64,000 bases of DNA, taken from positions 620,001-684,000 of the forward strand of contig LT598469.1 in assembly GCA_900074745.1 (NCBI GenBank), in the 5' to 3' direction. This document shows positions 1 through 9,129 of the stretch, in pieces. The stretch's first letter is position 1; every line of letters starts with the position of its first letter. The DNA is from Lachancea mirantina (taxonomy: Eukaryota > Ascomycota > Saccharomycetes > Saccharomycetales > Saccharomycetaceae). The translations under genes and the position numbers were made by a program. The notes below the pieces were generated by a model. It saw nothing but the letters and a program-made list of their open reading frames with translations, did not search any database and was not told where the DNA came from.

Positions 1-506
1 TTCGTAGCCGTTTCAACAGTCCTCTGCCTGGTTTTTTACTAGGTTATTCCGATTCACAGTATGTCATTTTTGACATAATTTAGGCATATTTGCCTTGAAT
101 AATTGACACCGTTAAGTCGTTTAATCAGAAGAAATTACTGGTGTCATTTCGTTGCATAAGATGACGCTATCAAAACCATCTTTCTTAACGCACCTAGTTA
201 GCCTTTATTTAGGATATCACGCGTGCATCAAATGCATAATAATAATAAAATGTTTGGAAACTACCTAAATCCCACACAAATCAATGTGTCGATTGCTCCC
301 TAAATTGCGGAGCTCATCATATTCTTTGATCAACTCGTTTTACCTTCAAAGCATTGAAACATTGATCTTTTTGTTATCGACTCAATATTCAAAAGATGGC
401 TATCACTGCTAGTAGTGCAGCTCGCTCATATTATTTCTCTTTGATCCATTATGCGATTACGAGATTCGTTATGCAAATAAATAAATTCGTGTTTATTAAA
501 AGTGGT
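1..506. other. intergenic, left edge
   Basis: AT-rich sequence between the window edge and the 3' end of the HAD-domain gene. I see no ORF of gene quality, no tRNA and no repeat other than a short ATA/ATA-type run near 238-250. Confidence 0.6.
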
Positions 507-1889
507 CTACTGTTTCCGCTTCTTGGCTCTTTTATGAGGAACTGCAGATAAAATGAAATCGTATCCAAAATCTGTGTCTATAGTAATGCTTTCTTCAAGC
601 TCGCTCCAGGAATAGAGTGAGCTCTCACATATCTCGACCGTATCATAATCGGTGTTTTCAATTGATGCTACAACTAGTAGGAGGTCAGGAAACTCAGAGA
701 ATATGAATCGAGATGAGGGAATGGGTATAACCTTAAGGGCGTAAATTCCATGACTTTTGGCGAATCCAAATCCTACGACACGGAATTTTATTCTGGAACT
801 CTCTTTCCCGTCGTTCATCAATTCCATGGTTTTATCGATCAGTTCGTCAGGGGGATCATCGCTCAATCCTAGCAAGATTTTCGTGGCAATCCTTCTGCTT
901 GTAATAGCGCCATGGCCTGTGCACGGAATAGTACGGGGAGAAAACATCAAGTGAGATATGTCATGGTTCTCAATCAGGTGGCTACATCTGTCTACCACAA
1001 ATTGGACGACGTGCTTTCGAGCCAAGGGCGTCAAGATATATGCCGCTCCAAGACGTTTTTCACGTACATCCATTTTACCGCCAGTAAAGGTGGGTGAGTG
1101 GATTCCTCTCTTGACATGATCGCTTACTGCCTCGTTGTGCTCTTCAAATATGCATGTGATGATGCCTCTTTCTTTCGCAGGGTCCAAGTACTTGACGATC
1201 CCGCTGACGTATATCAAATTGTATAGCAAGGAAGGTCGTACAGCCTCAACGAATTCATTCAAAAATTGTTGAAATCCGCGTAGTTGGCGAATCCTATCGT
1301 CATAGATGGTGATCTCTTCGCATCTGTCGTAATGCTCCAGTAGATCTGTCAAACACGCAGTCTTATAGGCCATGGTTGTGTGATATCCCGGCTTCTTGAG
1401 GAAAACAGCATTGAATTGAAGTTTATCAGCGCCAAACACGGGTTGATCCAGGATGCCACCAATAACCTCTTTAAAGTACTGTTCTTTCCTGCCGGTCATC
1501 AATATAGACACTACGCCAGGTTCTTCACGGGAAATTCTTGAAAGTTCTACAATGTCTCGATTCCAATACGCAGCGTCAATTTGATCCAGTTTTTTTAAAT
1601 CGGTCGCAGAAGCTTTGTTAACGGTCCACTCCCGAATCAATTCGCGTAAAAACCGCGGTTCGCTCCACCACCCACCGTTACTAAGCTTATGCGGATCTGT
1701 CAGTATGTTTATGAGGTAGCTCGATAATAAACTGGGATTCGGAGCCGGTGAATTGAATAACGTATTGTCAAAATCGTAGACATGTATCTTACGGATATCA
1801 AGCCGGCTCTTGACATCGGGAGCCCGTAATTTGGAGTCACAGCTGCTCCATTTATATAAAACAGAATGCTCAATCTGAGAAGAATTCAT
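507..1889 (-). CDS. HAD-superfamily (Swiss Army Knife RNA-repair type) protein, YMR265C-like
   Basis: A 460-residue protein starting at an ATG. Residues 39-43 (DFDNT) form the DxDxT nucleophile motif of HAD phosphohydrolases. They are followed by an ILMTGR stretch (motif II Thr) and an IYDDR stretch (acidic motif). This arrangement is that of the HAD_SAK family, which is predicted to act as a phosphatase or nuclease module in RNA repair. Length and motif placement match the uncharacterised S. cerevisiae YMR265C (about 461 aa). The substrate is unknown. It is transcribed toward the window edge, with tRNA-Ile about 450 bp upstream. The HAD fold assignment is firm. The RNA-repair role is only a family-level prediction, and the orthology to YMR265C is from memory of the protein. 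Confidence 0.75.
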   Translation of the reverse strand: MNSSQIEHSVLYKWSSCDSKLRAPDVKSRLDIRKIHVYDFDNTLFNSPAPNPSLLSSYLINILTDPHKLSNGGWWSEPRFLRELIREWTVNKASATDLKKLDQIDAAYWNRDIVELSRISREEPGVVSILMTGRKEQYFKEVIGGILDQPVFGADKLQFNAVFLKKPGYHTTMAYKTACLTDLLEHYDRCEEITIYDDRIRQLRGFQQFLNEFVEAVRPSLLYNLIYVSGIVKYLDPAKERGIITCIFEEHNEAVSDHVKRGIHSPTFTGGKMDVREKRLGAAYILTPLARKHVVQFVVDRCSHLIENHDISHLMFSPRTIPCTGHGAITSRRIATKILLGLSDDPPDELIDKTMELMNDGKESSRIKFRVVGFGFAKSHGIYALKVIPIPSSRFIFSEFPDLLLVVASIENTDYDTVEICESSLYSWSELEESITIDTDFGYDFILSAVPHKRAKKRKQ

Positions 1890-2343
1890 GTCTCACCCAA
1901 GTAGCAGAAATAATGGAAAAATTGGAATCTAACGTAATAGACTAACCAAAAATCCACTTCCTAACCCCCAAAAATTCGTTTGCTCTTCAAATCATCAACT
2001 TCAAAAGTAGCAATGGTATCGAGAACGTCTCCACTGGCAAAATATTCTCGAAATGCAAGCGGACGAGAATGATAGCGATCGGAAAGCTAGATCAGTAAGG
2101 CAAAAAATCGCAAAAACCTCGAGACCTAGCAGCTTCAGTAGATCAGCGTATGTACAGCGAAAGGAGCAGATCACGTTGAGATCACGTTAACTTACTTTGA
2201 GTCTCTCGAAGTATAAGTGCTAGCCAACTTCAAGCGAAATCATCAGGCAATCCTTTCCATGAAGAGAGCCGGTATTGCCTTGTGAAAAAATGACTTTCAA
2301 CTAACTATAATAAAGCTAATTAAGATCTAAATTCTCAAGAAGT
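1890..2343. other. intergenic, no gene seen
   Basis: About 450 bp between the HAD-protein start and tRNA-Ile. It should hold the promoter of the HAD gene. I see no ORF of gene quality and no distinctive motif. Confidence 0.5.
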
Positions 2344-2417
2344 GGTCTCTTGGCCCAGTTGGTTAAGGCACCGTGCTAATAACGCGGGGATCAGCGGTTC
2401 GATCCCGCTAGAGACCA
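2344..2417 (+). tRNA. tI(AAU): tRNA-Ile (AAU anticodon)
   Basis: A 74-nt cloverleaf. The acceptor arm GGTCTCT pairs with AGAGACC, with discriminator A. The anticodon loop reads CTAATAA with anticodon AAT, and the T-arm carries GGTTCGATCC. No intron. A run of six T directly follows the gene, as expected for a Pol III terminator. To my memory it is identical or nearly so to the S. cerevisiae gene. Confidence 0.96.
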
Positions 2418-2564
2418 TTTTTTGTTTAAAATTGCCTTGAATGCTAGCTATAACTATAGTACAAACCCACATCAAGCTCTATGGTGGAATTAAAGATTAT
2501 TCTGGCGTTTTATACACATTTGTCAGTACTTATTACCCAAATGAAACGATTGGCATAGAATGGT

Positions 2565-4175
2565 TCACAAATCGTCAAATCTTTTGATGCCGTGTTCGTG
2601 TTTTTGTAAATTTCGGAGCTGTTTAGCAGTAAGCTGTTCTTGTTTTCGTTTTTGCTTCTTGCTGAGCTTTGCTGCAGATTTAGGGTCGATTTCGTTGGTT
2701 TTTCTCCTCTTCGCAGAAGGAGCGACGTCAACGGCACTTTCTTCGCCATAGATGTCTTTATCTAACTCGTTAATCAACTCCTCTCTGCTTAATCCAATAG
2801 ATTGACCTTCTGAACTTGAGTCAGAGTTCGCGCCAGAGTTCGCATCGTTACCATCCTCCAGCTTGTCCCAAACCTCATCGTCCATCGAGCTAGCCTCGCC
2901 TGACGACGCAGATTCATTGCTTGAGTCTTCGGAATCAGAATAGGCCTCTTCGGACTCCTTGTCAGAGGTGTCAGTACCTGAGCTCTCATCTTGCGACTCC
3001 GCTTCCGCTTGGTCCGATAACTCCTCGCGGTTCAGTTGCCATATTTTGACCACGTCCATTCCTCCAGAAACAAGTCGATAGTCGTAGTCCAGATCTAGGA
3101 AGACCACTTCGTCATCACTGCAATGTTTCCGAAATTCAACAACTTTTGAATTCTTGACGTTTACTTTGTAAACTTGGCCATCCGAGCATCCTGCCCAAAC
3201 ACAATTATCGTCCTGCAAAGTGGGCACAACACAGTCCAAGCTCTCGTTTTTCTTGACTTTGATTCTGGTTATTTGATCGGCGAGATCGTTTTTTTTCGGC
3301 TTCCATACTGTGAGTACTCCCTCTCCCAAACCACAAACTAAACTCTCGCCATCCTCTGGATTGACAAACGTTCCACACAGGATTTCATCCTCTTGGTCAT
3401 CGCTCAAGAGTACCTTCCGTTTGGCCTCGGTGTCGCCAGGAACTATCTGGAAGTCCTGTTCGTTAGATTCACGCGAATCCCAATATGCGAGCGTGGTCTG
3501 CCCCAGCGAGATGAATTTGTGCGCAGACCTTTTTGAAAATTGGAAGATGTCGTTGATGGCGTCACCGTTATGTATGCCGCGAATAACGTTCTTAATCGCC
3601 AGCGTTTCCGTGTCCAGAACCGTCACGTTCCCGCCTTCGTCTCCAATTAACGCTATAGAATGCGTGCTCGACTTGTAACCCTTGGTACATTTCCCACTTA
3701 TGGTTTCCGTGAGATCTATTTTTTTCACCACTTTACCGTTCTCCGTGTTGGCCTTCTTGAGTACCCCGTCGCTGCCCACTGAATACATGAAACTACCATC
3801 TGCCTCGAAAAAAATCGACCGCACACTGCCCTTATGCCGCTTCGTCTTCCACAGCAGGTCGACTCCGCTGGTCTCATTGCGTGCATCGGGCTCTACGTTC
3901 AGAGCTACCCAAGGTTGAGTAGCTTTGTTGGTATCCAGATCCGCTTTTGACCCTCTAGAATTCGTTTCTTGCACTTTCAAATGCTCTTCCAGCAAATCTG
4001 CGTCGTATTTGTAACAGAAAACGTGCCCACTGGCCAGCCCGCACGCCAAAATAGGATTTTCTGGATGGCATGCAAAAGCGAATAGCGGCTCGGAAAACTC
4101 AATTTCCAAAATCGGAACGCTCCTGGACGCCAGACTTTCTACACCCACCGCGTTCTTGACCTTCTTCTTACCCAT
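2565..4175 (-). CDS. JIP5: WD-repeat ribosome-biogenesis protein Jip5
   Basis: A 536-residue beta-propeller protein. It begins MGKKK, has WD-type blades through about residue 380, then a long acidic Ser/Asp/Glu segment, and ends in a Lys-rich tail finishing KRFDDL. This is the plan of Jip5/WDR55, a nucleolar factor needed for large-subunit biogenesis. The open frame continues 39 codons upstream but only from a GTG, and that extension reaches into NUT2, so I chose the first ATG. A GCGATGAG (PAC) element and an AAAAATTT (RRPE) element sit just upstream of this ATG, as in other ribosome-biogenesis genes. JIP5-NUT2-MET16-MRP2 matches the S. cerevisiae order YPR169W-YPR166C. Confidence 0.92.
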   Translation of the reverse strand: MGKKKVKNAVGVESLASRSVPILEIEFSEPLFAFACHPENPILACGLASGHVFCYKYDADLLEEHLKVQETNSRGSKADLDTNKATQPWVALNVEPDARNETSGVDLLWKTKRHKGSVRSIFFEADGSFMYSVGSDGVLKKANTENGKVVKKIDLTETISGKCTKGYKSSTHSIALIGDEGGNVTVLDTETLAIKNVIRGIHNGDAINDIFQFSKRSAHKFISLGQTTLAYWDSRESNEQDFQIVPGDTEAKRKVLLSDDQEDEILCGTFVNPEDGESLVCGLGEGVLTVWKPKKNDLADQITRIKVKKNESLDCVVPTLQDDNCVWAGCSDGQVYKVNVKNSKVVEFRKHCSDDEVVFLDLDYDYRLVSGGMDVVKIWQLNREELSDQAEAESQDESSGTDTSDKESEEAYSDSEDSSNESASSGEASSMDDEVWDKLEDGNDANSGANSDSSSEGQSIGLSREELINELDKDIYGEESAVDVAPSAKRRKTNEIDPKSAAKLSKKQKRKQEQLTAKQLRNLQKHEHGIKRFDDL

Positions 4176-4214
4176 GATAGTCTTGTTCTTGTCGATTCCC
4201 GCTTCTTTCCTCAG

Positions 4215-4259
4215 CTCATCGCTACCTAAAGAACCTCTGTCAAGCTTTCTTAAAAATTT
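4215..4259 (-). promoter_or_regulatory. PAC and RRPE elements upstream of JIP5
   Basis: GCGATGAG (PAC) lies at 4215-4222 on the minus strand and AAAAATTT (RRPE) at 4252-4259. The order RRPE then PAC then ATG within 113 bp is typical of the ribosome-biogenesis regulon, known to respond to Stb3, Dot6 and Tod6 in S. cerevisiae. The role here is inferred from the motifs and from the gene they precede. Confidence 0.6.
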
Positions 4260-4288
4260 GAACCCACAACGTATGTCATGATCTACAC

Positions 4289-4735
4289 TCACGGATCTGT
4301 CCGTCGTATGATATCCTGGACGGTTTCCTCCATGTCTGGGAACTCCTCGATCACTTTCTCGGCCAATTTATCCCTGAGCTGCTTGAGTCCATGCATCTTG
4401 GCTCTCTGGTACTGGTTTGACCGTCGTATCGCCTCAACGAAGTCTCGTGTGTAAACGTCAGGGTTACGTCCGTCCTCGATGTACTGCATCACGTCCATCG
4501 GTATACTGACCTTGTTAAGTTGCGATGTCGGGTCGTTACTCTGCCGGTTTATTTGGTGCAAACGGTCTACGTTTCGGCGCAAATTCGTCACCATTCCCTG
4601 TGTCGCTTCCGGAGTGCCCGGAAAATCGTAAATCGAAATCCCCAACTCGATGAACGACTCTATCACGGAAGCTACCTGTTGTTCCGCGACGGAAAGGTCA
4701 TTTTGAAGCTTATCAAGGTCTTCAGGACGTTGCAT
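4289..4735 (-). CDS. NUT2: Mediator subunit 10 (Nut2)
   Basis: A 148-residue protein almost entirely made of the Med10 domain, a helical fold of the Mediator middle module with which RNA polymerase II transcription is regulated. The conserved core around [11 protein letters not shown] and the basic stretch [18 protein letters not shown] are recognisable at once. The open frame starts three codons earlier at a TTG, so the ATG at 4735 is used. Length is close to the 157 residues of S. cerevisiae Nut2; the C-terminus here is shorter. It is divergent from MET16 across a 489-bp intergenic region, and its stop codon is 113 bp from the JIP5 start. Confidence 0.95.
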   Translation of the reverse strand: MQRPEDLDKLQNDLSVAEQQVASVIESFIELGISIYDFPGTPEATQGMVTNLRRNVDRLHQINRQSNDPTSQLNKVSIPMDVMQYIEDGRNPDVYTRDFVEAIRRSNQYQRAKMHGLKQLRDKLAEKVIEEFPDMEETVQDIIRRTDP

Positions 4736-5224
4736 CTGGGCCAATTCAGGCTTTTTTATTGCTGATTTTCAGAGCTATTGAAGGTGTTTTTACCAGTTAA
4801 AGATCAAGATAGACCCTGTTCGTGAAAAACTCACCGTAGTGAAACTGGTGAAAGACTGAAGAGAACAGGCTAAGACACCCCTTGGGTACAAAAGGAAGCA
4901 TGTTCGGAAACATAAGTACAGACCATCGGACTAGTAAATCATTGTAGCCTTTATCGAGCAATTGGCTCAATAACTTCAAAATTGAGTGAGATAAGCGTGA
5001 TTTCACGTGATCACCGGATTGTTATCCACTATGGCTTGAGGGGAAGGGAACCTGCGGCGTTTGGATCGCGGTGGTGGGTTCCTGGTGGTGGTAGTGCGCT
5101 GACAAACAGTACTGGATCGTTGCAGGGTGCTGTGCGGTTATGAAAACTAGTACAGCTGCTGGATACTTGTCAAGACACTTTTCAAGCTTCAAAGATCCAT
5201 TTAGCTACCCCAGGACCTAAGACC
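4736..5224. promoter_or_regulatory. NUT2/MET16 divergent promoter with a Cbf1-type site
   Basis: The palindrome TTCACGTGATC has its CACGTG core at 5004-5009, about 220 bp upstream of the MET16 ATG. In S. cerevisiae, Cbf1 bound to such E-boxes recruits Met4 to sulfur-assimilation genes including MET16. No clear Met31/32 motif was seen. I see no ORF starting with ATG and of gene quality here. Confidence 0.6.
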
Positions 5225-6028
5225 ATGGCCACCAAAATATACAAGTTGCGTAATGACATCTCCGTGACGGAGGAACAACTACAGCACTGGAACCATGCGC
5301 TTTCGCGCATGGATTCGCCCGAAGAGATTTTGAAGTGGGCCCTTGCGACGTTTCCGCACTTATACCAAACGACGGCCTGTGGGCTGACAGGCTTGGCTAC
5401 GATCGACATGCTCGCGAGACTAGACAGTACGGGTCGGCAAGTGGTGCCGTTGATTTTCATCGACACATTGCACCATTTCCCACAGACTTTAGATCTGCTC
5501 AAAAGAGTCGAAGAGCGGTACTATAAGCCTCGGAACTCGGCCATCGCGGTATTCACACCCGAAGGTGTTTCGTCAGAGGCAGAATTCGCGGCGAAACACG
5601 GTGATTTTCTATGGGAGAAAGAGGACGACAAATACGATTTCTTGGTCAAAGTTGAGCCCGCGCGTCGGGCGTATGAGAGTCTCAAAGTTACTGCGGTGCT
5701 GACCGGTCGACGCAAGTCACAAGGCGGTGCCCGTTCGGCACTGCATTTTGTTGAGGTTGACGAGCTCAACGGTATCGTTAAGATCAACCCGCTCGCAAAC
5801 TGGGACTTCCAGCAAGTGAAACAGTACATCGACACGCATAGTGTTCCATATAACGAGCTACTAGACCTGGGCTACAAATCCATCGGAGATTATCATTCTA
5901 CGCAGCCTGTAGCTGACGGGGAAGACGAGCGCGCAGGACGCTGGAAGGGGCAAACCAAGACTGAGTGTGGTATACATGAGACAAGCCGATTTGCGCAGTT
6001 TTTAACCAACGAGAGCCCCGCTTCATAG
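5225..6028 (+). CDS. MET16: phosphoadenosine phosphosulfate (PAPS) reductase
   Basis: A 267-residue PAPS reductase (S. cerevisiae 261 aa), which reduces PAPS to sulfite with thioredoxin as electron donor in sulfate assimilation. The fold of the adenine-nucleotide alpha-hydrolase family is visible. The catalytic motif KTECGIHE, with the active Cys at residue 248, lies near the C-terminus, and a GLATIDM segment is seen in the N-terminal third. The start is a single clear ATG. The gene is divergent from NUT2 with a CACGTG (Cbf1/Met4-type) element upstream, consistent with methionine-repressible control. Confidence 0.96.
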   Translation: MATKIYKLRNDISVTEEQLQHWNHALSRMDSPEEILKWALATFPHLYQTTACGLTGLATIDMLARLDSTGRQVVPLIFIDTLHHFPQTLDLLKRVEERYYKPRNSAIAVFTPEGVSSEAEFAAKHGDFLWEKEDDKYDFLVKVEPARRAYESLKVTAVLTGRRKSQGGARSALHFVEVDELNGIVKINPLANWDFQQVKQYIDTHSVPYNELLDLGYKSIGDYHSTQPVADGEDERAGRWKGQTKTECGIHETSRFAQFLTNESPAS

Positions 6029-6320
6029 ATGTTGTGAACTTCACGAAAACCCGAGTCAAAAACATGGCAAAACCGTCAAAATTTTCCAGTCTTTATTTAT
6101 ACATTCATTAACTGATATGTTGGTAAACACCCGAATGCCTAAATAGTGGTAAAAGACGCTTCAATTGGGCATGCGTGTCTCTTGATATCTCATGAGAGGT
6201 CGATATCGTATATTTAGTAAGAAGTGATAGCTTGAAATTTTTAGAATTACTATGGACAAGATCGAAGCTTCAAAAGTCGATTAGATTCATCGCGAAATAG
6301 CGACTAGGCGTCTTTCAGAT

Positions 6321-6668
6321 ATGGGTAAATTTAGATTTCCAATCAAGGTCAAACTTCCTTCGACGTATTTGAATGCCAGAGTGATTAGAGACAATTTCAA
6401 AAGACAGCAGGCTGCGGAAAATGAAGTTACTACGCGAGCTTTGAAATACATTGCTAGAAACACGACTCTACCACCGCGTGCACGGTTAGAGGCGCAACTT
6501 CAACTCAGCGTTATGCCAAATTATACAAGAATGACACAGGTGAAAAACAGATGCACTGAAACGGGACACTCTAGATTTGTGCTGAGCGATTTCCGGCTTT
6601 GCAGAACTCAGTTTAGGGAAAAAGCCAGAAGTGGTGATCTCCCAGGTGTCAAGAAGGGTGTGTGGTAA
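6321..6668 (+). CDS. MRP2: mitochondrial small-subunit ribosomal protein Mrp2 (uS14m)
   Basis: A 115-residue protein, the same length as S. cerevisiae Mrp2. The uS14 signature is at the C-terminus: [10 protein letters not shown] followed by [10 protein letters not shown] and a Gly/Lys-rich end. The N-terminus is basic and imported without an obvious long cleaved presequence. It serves in the head of the mitochondrial small ribosomal subunit. It lies 292 bp downstream of MET16 in the same direction, as in the S. cerevisiae chromosome XVI block. Confidence 0.95.
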   Translation: MGKFRFPIKVKLPSTYLNARVIRDNFKRQQAAENEVTTRALKYIARNTTLPPRARLEAQLQLSVMPNYTRMTQVKNRCTETGHSRFVLSDFRLCRTQFREKARSGDLPGVKKGVW

Positions 6669-6975
6669 TGGCAGTATTGTTTTCTTCAAACAGAACTTGA
6701 ACTTGTATATATGAATAAAGTATTTGTGATTTATCTTCTTGAGATTCAAGAATATGTTTATGAGATGAGCGCGACAAAGACCACAGTATCGTCACTTTAG
6801 CTTCCAGCGCGATTTAAATACGACTCAGTGGTTTGTCTCAGTTGCGACAATCAAACTGTCATAGTCAAGCGTTTAAACCGTCGTTGTTCTTGGCATCTTT
6901 TACTCATACGACCATTGCCTCATACCATGGTGGATTGCGACTCATAAGCTCCAATTTCCAGGGGTCCCTTCAAAT

Positions 6976-7152
6976 CTACGAATCCGCCTTCTGATTCATT
7001 CTATTCCATCGTTTTGAAATCAATTCGTTGAGGGTATGACCAGGTTCTCTACCGACTTTTCGTTCGTACGAATAATAACTAATCGTCCCTACTGCAAAGG
7101 CAAATAAGGGGTCCAAAAATCTTCCCAAAATGTAAGGATTTGGTTGAACCAT
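6976..7152 (-). CDS. NCE101: small membrane protein Nce101, uninterrupted
   Basis: A 58-residue protein read directly from the minus strand. It starts MVQ, has a hydrophobic stretch at about residues 10-27, and carries the diagnostic SYYSYERKVGREPGH followed by LNELISKRW. It aligns end to end with S. cerevisiae Nce101 (53 aa), a small membrane protein implicated in export of leaderless proteins. I recall that the S. cerevisiae gene contains an intron; here the frame is continuous from ATG to TAG. In S. cerevisiae it neighbours RCY1; here RNH203 and an F-box gene lie between them. It is divergent from RNH203, with 193 bp between the starts. Confidence 0.9.
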   Translation of the reverse strand: MVQPNPYILGRFLDPLFAFAVGTISYYSYERKVGREPGHTLNELISKRWNRMNQKADS

Positions 7153-7345
7153 ATCGTCCCTTATTTGTGGTTTAACTGATAGTTCAACTCGAGGTACGAC
7201 TCATAGTTCGATAAGTTCAGTTTTGCTATATTTATCTTCTCATTTTGATTCCCGTAAAAAGATACTGCTGAAGGTCTTGTAAGACCACAGGTCATCGCGT
7301 AACATTTCATATACTGACGCGTTTCGACTAGCAATAACGCTAACA

Positions 7346-7762
7346 ATGGACATTGAAACCGCTAATGGTGCTAAGAATAAGGAACCTGAGTATGAAGTGA
7401 GTCTTGTTCCTTGCAAAATTCGGTTCAATGGCTCGACAACCGAGTTTCAAGCCCATTTCATGGACGATCAGGAAGATTTGAGGAAAACCAATGATAACCT
7501 GGTGACGTCTATCAGAGGCAGAAAGATCATCGGAAAGAAATTGAAATTTTTTGAAGATTCAAAGATTGTGCTTGCTGACGTGGTTGAGTCGACAGACGAC
7601 GATAGTTCGAATAACGCAGCCTGTAAAACGAAAAGTTACCAAGAAACTGCAGTTGTGACACAGTTGGTGAATTACGAAAGAGAGGGAAACGAATCGCGAC
7701 TCGAAGAAGAGATGCATAAGTTCGGAGAGTACCTGGAACTCGTTCGAATGATACACAATTAG
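7346..7762 (+). CDS. RNH203: ribonuclease H2 subunit C (Rnh203)
   Basis: A 138-residue protein with the layout of the non-catalytic C subunit of RNase H2, which removes ribonucleotides and RNA from DNA. Features are an N-terminal VSLVPCKIRFNG beta-strand region, a RGRKIIGKKL segment, an acidic Ser/Asp linker, and the C-terminal LVNYEREGNE motif followed by a helix. S. cerevisiae Rnh203 is about 110 aa, so the linker is longer here. The start is an ATG 193 bp from the NCE101 start. In S. cerevisiae the gene lies elsewhere (YLR154C), so its position next to NCE101 is a rearrangement in one of the lineages. Confidence 0.8.
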   Translation: MDIETANGAKNKEPEYEVSLVPCKIRFNGSTTEFQAHFMDDQEDLRKTNDNLVTSIRGRKIIGKKLKFFEDSKIVLADVVESTDDDSSNNAACKTKSYQETAVVTQLVNYEREGNESRLEEEMHKFGEYLELVRMIHN

Positions 7763-8051
7763 TCCAGGACTTTGACCGAGTGCCCAATTTTTTCGAACAG
7801 ACACGCAAATCAATAAGTTTGCTTGTGGTCAAAATGGCTGGTAATATGCATTTTCAGCTATCTGAGGTCTCAAGACATTGCTGTAACTCGATTCTGACCT
7901 GTTGAGACGGGTTAAATCGATCAACCAAGCGCCGCGTCTGGAGTGATCTAGTCAAGACTTCAAGATCGTCGAGATGGCACGAGGATATGCCACTCTCACA
8001 TAAGGATAACGCAGACATAGACACTTGAAAAGCCCTGAATCGGTGTGTTCC

Positions 8052-9086
8052 ATGTGCAGCGTTGGAGAAAAACGTGTATGGGAAGACAATTCAGTGAGAA
8101 ACGTACGAAAAAAGTGTGTCCTTAGGACGTCTGATAAGCAAAATGACCAAAGTCTGAAACTAGATAGCTTCTTGCAAAGGACGCCCCATGAGATCATTCT
8201 CAAAATCTTAGAACACTTGTGTCATGAAGACATGAAAAGTTTAGTTTTGGCCAACAAACGCATAAGGTGGACACTACTGCCGTATTTTTTTGAGAAGGTT
8301 AAGATAGGGTGGGAAGAGTTGTTGGATACTTGGCAAGATTGCGGAGCGTTGACCGTTCCGATATCAGATGCCCAACTTATTGAAAAGCTCCGAATCACCA
8401 CGGCGTGTTCCAAAAACGAATGGACTTTTCCCTTCGAACGACTCTTCTCTCACGATGCTGCTGAAAGTAGAATGAGTAATTTGCGAAGTTTGCAATTAAC
8501 AACTTCCGGGTCTACCAGTTTTTTCAAATACTGTAACACCGCGGACAAGCTGAAGGAGTTGAAAGTCGCTGCACAGAAGAAATCATCCATTTTTAGCATG
8601 TGCCACGTCCGTTGTTTACCGTCTTTACGGCATTTAGAGCTCGCAGATTTCCACATCGAAACTTTCGACGAGGATTCAACGGTGTGTCCTCTTTTAACCT
8701 CCCTACAGCTTGAAAATTGTACCTGGTGCTTTCCATTCAATTTGGAGTCCTTCGGCAAGGACAAGGTCACATCGCTTAGACTAACATACTCAGATTCTTT
8801 TGTCGCCAGCGAGCGGTTTCGAAAATTTTTGTCAGATCCCGGTTTTACACGATTGCAAGAACTCTGCATCACGAATAATGAAAGAAATTTGAAACTTACT
8901 CTTTCTGTTCAAGTCATTACATTGATCAAGAAAATTACCACGCTGAAAGTGTTGAAACTGGTCGGCAACGTTTACAACGAGACTCTGAATCAATTCACTC
9001 AGCATGACCTTGCAAATTGCATACATTGCGCCAATTCCCGCGATGTCAAAGTTTTATATTCCAGTTTCGCGAGAGACTCGAGCTAA
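8052..9086 (+). CDS. F-box protein, unassigned
   Basis: A 344-residue protein. An F-box is seen near residues 43-80 (TPHEIILKILEHL followed by ALANKRI-like spacing). It is followed by weak leucine-rich stretches such as MSNLRSLQLTT, LPSLRHLELADF and LTSLQLENC, suggesting an LRR substrate-binding domain. By family knowledge it would link a substrate to Skp1 in an SCF ubiquitin ligase. The open frame extends nine codons upstream only from a TTG after a stop, so the ATG at 8052 is used. I do not recognise which S. cerevisiae F-box gene it corresponds to, if any. It ends 43 bp from the convergent RCY1, itself an F-box gene. Confidence 0.7.
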   Translation: MCSVGEKRVWEDNSVRNVRKKCVLRTSDKQNDQSLKLDSFLQRTPHEIILKILEHLCHEDMKSLVLANKRIRWTLLPYFFEKVKIGWEELLDTWQDCGALTVPISDAQLIEKLRITTACSKNEWTFPFERLFSHDAAESRMSNLRSLQLTTSGSTSFFKYCNTADKLKELKVAAQKKSSIFSMCHVRCLPSLRHLELADFHIETFDEDSTVCPLLTSLQLENCTWCFPFNLESFGKDKVTSLRLTYSDSFVASERFRKFLSDPGFTRLQELCITNNERNLKLTLSVQVITLIKKITTLKVLKLVGNVYNETLNQFTQHDLANCIHCANSRDVKVLYSSFARDSS

Positions 9087-9129
9087 TTTAATTAATTGAA
9101 AATGTTCTGTCATGGATTTTACAAGAAGG

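Noticed and set aside
4176-4292. Longer JIP5 with 39 extra N-terminal residues
   Set aside because: The extension would have to start at GTG, overlaps NUT2, and crosses the PAC/RRPE promoter elements.
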